From positions 868,001-932,000 of the forward strand of contig NZ_JTDI01000003.1 of NCBI RefSeq assembly GCF_000802225.1: DNA of 64,000 nt, read 5' to 3'. Source of the DNA: Novosphingobium malaysiense. Lineage in GTDB: Bacteria > Pseudomonadota > Alphaproteobacteria > Sphingomonadales > Sphingomonadaceae. Made by a program: the position numbers and the translations under genes. A model generated the notes under the pieces. That model had not been told where the DNA came from and did not search any database. It saw only the letters and a list, made by a program, of their open reading frames with translations. Of the stretch, positions 62,005 through 64,000 are shown piece by piece; positions within the stretch are counted from its first letter, which is position 1, and the number at the start of each line of letters is the position of its first letter.

Positions 62005-62688
62005 ATGTTGACGCGCAAGCAGCACGAATTGCTCCGGTTCATCCAGACCCGGCTTGAGGAAAGCGGCATCTCTCCCAGTTTCGAGGAGATGAAGGAAGCC
62101 CTCGATCTCAAGTCGAAATCGGGTGTCCACCGGCTGATCTCGGCGCTTGAGGAACGCGGCTTCATCCGTCGCCTGCCCAACCGCGCCCGCGCGCTCGAAG
62201 TGCTGCGCCAGCCCGAGGATGCGAACAGCAAGCCGGCGCAACCCGCGGTGCCGGCGAACAGCAACGAGACCCAGGCACCGCGCGCGATGCCCGAACCGGC
62301 GAACGACGTGGTCGAAATCCCCCTGCACGGCCGCATCGCCGCCGGCGTTCCGATCGAGGCGCTGGAAGGCCAGTCCACCCTGCCCGTCCCTGCCGCCCTG
62401 CTTGGCTCAGGCGAACACTATGCGCTCGAGGTTTCCGGCGATTCGATGATCGATGCCGGCATTCTCGATGGCGACTTCGCACTGGTGAAGCGCACCAACA
62501 CTGCACGCGATGGCGAAATCGTCGTGGCTCTGGTGCGGGGCGAGGAAGCGACGCTCAAATACCTGCGCCGCGAAGGCAGCATGGTGCGGCTCGACCCCGC
62601 CAATGCCGCCTATGAGCCTCAGGTCTACGGCTCCGACGAAGTCGAGGTTCAGGGCAAGCTGGCCGGCCTGCTGCGCCGCTACCACTGA
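62005..62688 (+). CDS. lexA: LexA repressor
   Basis: A 227-residue SOS repressor. The winged helix is [20 protein letters not shown] near residue 30. The self-cleavage site is the Ala-Gly of RIAAGVP near residue 115. The catalytic Ser is in SGDSMIDAG near 150 and the Lys in ALVKRT near 162. RecA filaments trigger cleavage. A Pro/Ala-rich hinge is typical of the alphaproteobacterial protein. ATG 62005 is chosen; the frame is open up to 61942 inside the SOS box. It converges on comEC. Confidence 0.98.
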   Translation: MLTRKQHELLRFIQTRLEESGISPSFEEMKEALDLKSKSGVHRLISALEERGFIRRLPNRARALEVLRQPEDANSKPAQPAVPANSNETQAPRAMPEPANDVVEIPLHGRIAAGVPIEALEGQSTLPVPAALLGSGEHYALEVSGDSMIDAGILDGDFALVKRTNTARDGEIVVALVRGEEATLKYLRREGSMVRLDPANAAYEPQVYGSDEVEVQGKLAGLLRRYH

Positions 62689-62709
62689 GAACCGCGGACG
62701 CCTCGGCGC

Positions 62710-64000
62710 TTATCTGCCGGGCCGCCACCAGCCATGCCGGCCCTGCCCGTCCGCGACGGTGGTAACCCCGGCCCGGTCCAGATCGATGGCCAGCCCGCCG
62801 GTTCGTGAGAGCATGGAGCGGTCCGCCTTGAGCCACTTCGGGCGGCAGCTCCTCGGCAGCCAGCGATCGGCGATGACGATATCCGCCTTGTCGCACGCTG
62901 CCGCCAGGGCCCGCTCGGGCACACGATCGCGGCTTCGGGTGAGAAGCAGGTTCCAGATGCGTCCTTCCCGCCTGACCGGAACCGAGCAGAAGTCACGATT
63001 GCACTGCGCACCCGGCCACTGCCGCAGGTTCACCGGCTCGCCTTCCATGCCGGCGAGTTCCAGCAGGTTGTCGCGCACATAATCGCTGCGGCTGTCGCGC
63101 AGGACAAACAGGCTGCTGCCATCCTGCGCCACGAGACCAACGTGGCGCCCATCGCCAGTAACAAGCACGTCCGGCGGGGTCATCGTGGCCAGAAAGGCCG
63201 CACCGACAGCGGCAGGTATCAGGCCGAACCAGCGTATTTTTCGGCTCCACAGGCCCAGCCACAGTCCGCCCGCGACGAACAGGAGGAAGGCGCCGGTGCC
63301 CATGGCGGGGAGCAGGTTCACCGCACCCGGCCGCGAAGCGATCCAGTGGGCAAGGCCGATCAGCAGGTCGATGGCCTGCTCCGCCAGCCACCATGCCGGC
63401 GCACCGGCCCCGACGATGTCCATCAGCAAGCCAGCGGCAATCAGCGGCATGACCAGGAAAGTCGTCAAGGGAATAGCGACTACGTTGGCCAGCGCGCCAT
63501 AAACGCCGGCCCGGTGAAAGTGGTAAAGCCCGATCGGCATCAGCGCCAACTCGATCACGACGCCGGTCAGCAGCAACATGGCGACCCCGCGACCGGCACG
63601 CAGGAGAGCCGGCTCCTCGCGCGGGCCGAGAAACCGCCGTACCGGGCCCGCCGTACCGAGCGCGACAATGGCGAGAACAGCCGCGAAACTCATCTGAAAG
63701 CTCGGACCCACAAGCGATTCCGGCCATAGCAGCAGCACGCAGAACGCCGCGACAGCGAGCATCCGCAACGACAGCGCCTCTCGACCCAGCGCCAGGGCTA
63801 TCAGAACCAGCAACGCGCCGATGCACGAGCGGACCGTTGGCACCTCGGCGCCCGTCAGCAGGGTATAGCCGATTCCCGCCAGCGCTCCGGCCCCTGCCGC
63901 AACTACCGGGAGGCGCACACGCAGGGCCAGCCAGGGCGAGAGCGCCAGCAGCCGCAGGGCCAGCAGATAGACCGCCCCGATCACTGCACTGACATGCAGG
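62710..64000 (-). CDS. ComEC/Rec2-family DNA-uptake membrane protein, 5' end missing
   Basis: The frame runs off the right end, so the N-terminal part is missing. Visible residues include LHVSAVIGAVYLLALRL, matching the ComEC competence-domain motif (GLHVG-type). Several membrane helices follow. The C-terminal 200 residues are soluble and probably correspond to the metallo-beta-lactamase-like region, but the HxHxDH metal motif is absent, as in many sphingomonad proteins. It is thought to carry single-stranded DNA through the inner membrane. It converges on lexA with a 21-base gap. Confidence 0.88.
   Translation of the reverse strand, partial: LHVSAVIGAVYLLALRLLALSPWLALRVRLPVVAAGAGALAGIGYTLLTGAEVPTVRSCIGALLVLIALALGREALSLRMLAVAAFCVLLLWPESLVGPSFQMSFAAVLAIVALGTAGPVRRFLGPREEPALLRAGRGVAMLLLTGVVIELALMPIGLYHFHRAGVYGALANVVAIPLTTFLVMPLIAAGLLMDIVGAGAPAWWLAEQAIDLLIGLAHWIASRPGAVNLLPAMGTGAFLLFVAGGLWLGLWSRKIRWFGLIPAAVGAAFLATMTPPDVLVTGDGRHVGLVAQDGSSLFVLRDSRSDYVRDNLLELAGMEGEPVNLRQWPGAQCNRDFCSVPVRREGRIWNLLLTRSRDRVPERALAAACDKADIVIADRWLPRSCRPKWLKADRSMLSRTGGLAIDLDRAGVTTVADGQGRHGWWRPGR

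Noticed and set aside
1..64000. CRISPR arrays, insertion sequences, integrases, phage genes and rRNA
   Set aside because: None was seen. The only repeats are the Met-rich coding repeats and the REP-like element after trpE.

Overview
The window is GC-rich chromosomal DNA that reads as a sphingomonad alphaproteobacterium, most likely Novosphingobium or a close relative. The evidence is the housekeeping order at the right end (pyrG, secG, tpiA, a PpiD-type foldase, trpE, trpG, trpD, trpC, moaC, moeA, lexA, comEC), an alphaproteobacterial SOS box (GTTC-N7-GTTC) in front of lexA, a ROSE-type RNA thermometer on a small heat-shock gene, and many catabolic families common in sphingomonads. The genus is inferred from sequence alone.

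Layout. 1-2428: end of a TetR regulator and an ABC-F ATPase. 2487-7258: five co-directional envelope-carbohydrate genes (deacetylase-like protein, two GT4-type glycosyltransferases, a multi-pass membrane protein, a DUF2141 protein). 7301-25149: a catabolic region. It holds a phosphotransferase, an acyl-CoA ligase, a nine-gene minus-strand operon (SDR, P450, amidohydrolase, VOC protein, a 125-residue unknown, Rieske oxygenase alpha subunit, phytanoyl-CoA dioxygenase-like enzyme, SDR, CMD-like protein), a TetR regulator, two crotonase-fold enzymes (one with the catalytic triad of 6-oxocamphor hydrolase), a class III CoA-transferase, a LysR regulator and an Amidohydro_2 enzyme. 25267-28483: a Crp-type regulator, a small helical protein, and an operon of a YqcI/YcgG (GntA-like) protein, a DUF1989 protein and a DUF421 membrane protein. 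28498-38506: a copper island. 38507-44737: a methyltransferase, an orphan molybdopterin oxidoreductase, a secreted protein and its divergent winged-helix/TPR regulator. 44942-49855: tRNA-Arg(CCU), DUF1178, a nitrilase-family hydrolase, grxC, hsp20, a chemoreceptor and a TonB-type protein. 49897-64000: the housekeeping block.

How the parts work together. The catabolic genes suggest oxygenation of an alicyclic or terpenoid-like substrate, oxidation to a diketone, retro-Claisen cleavage and CoA-dependent breakdown; the substrate is not known. In the copper island a CnrYXH-like module (anti-sigma, periplasmic sensor, ECF sigma) reads into copA/copB, while a methionine-rich periplasmic protein, a CPx-type copper ATPase, a SHOCT protein, a cytochrome c and a DUF202 protein run the other way. 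The divergent region between them has exact mirror symmetry (GAGG-N17-CGTATA on both strands). A second mirror-image site, GGAAC-N17-GTTCC, fits a two-way general-stress (EcfG) promoter between the small helical protein and the YcgG-DUF1989-DUF421 operon. These two divergent promoters, the YcgG-DUF1989-DUF421 operon and the 6-oxocamphor-hydrolase-like enzyme are the most interesting items here.
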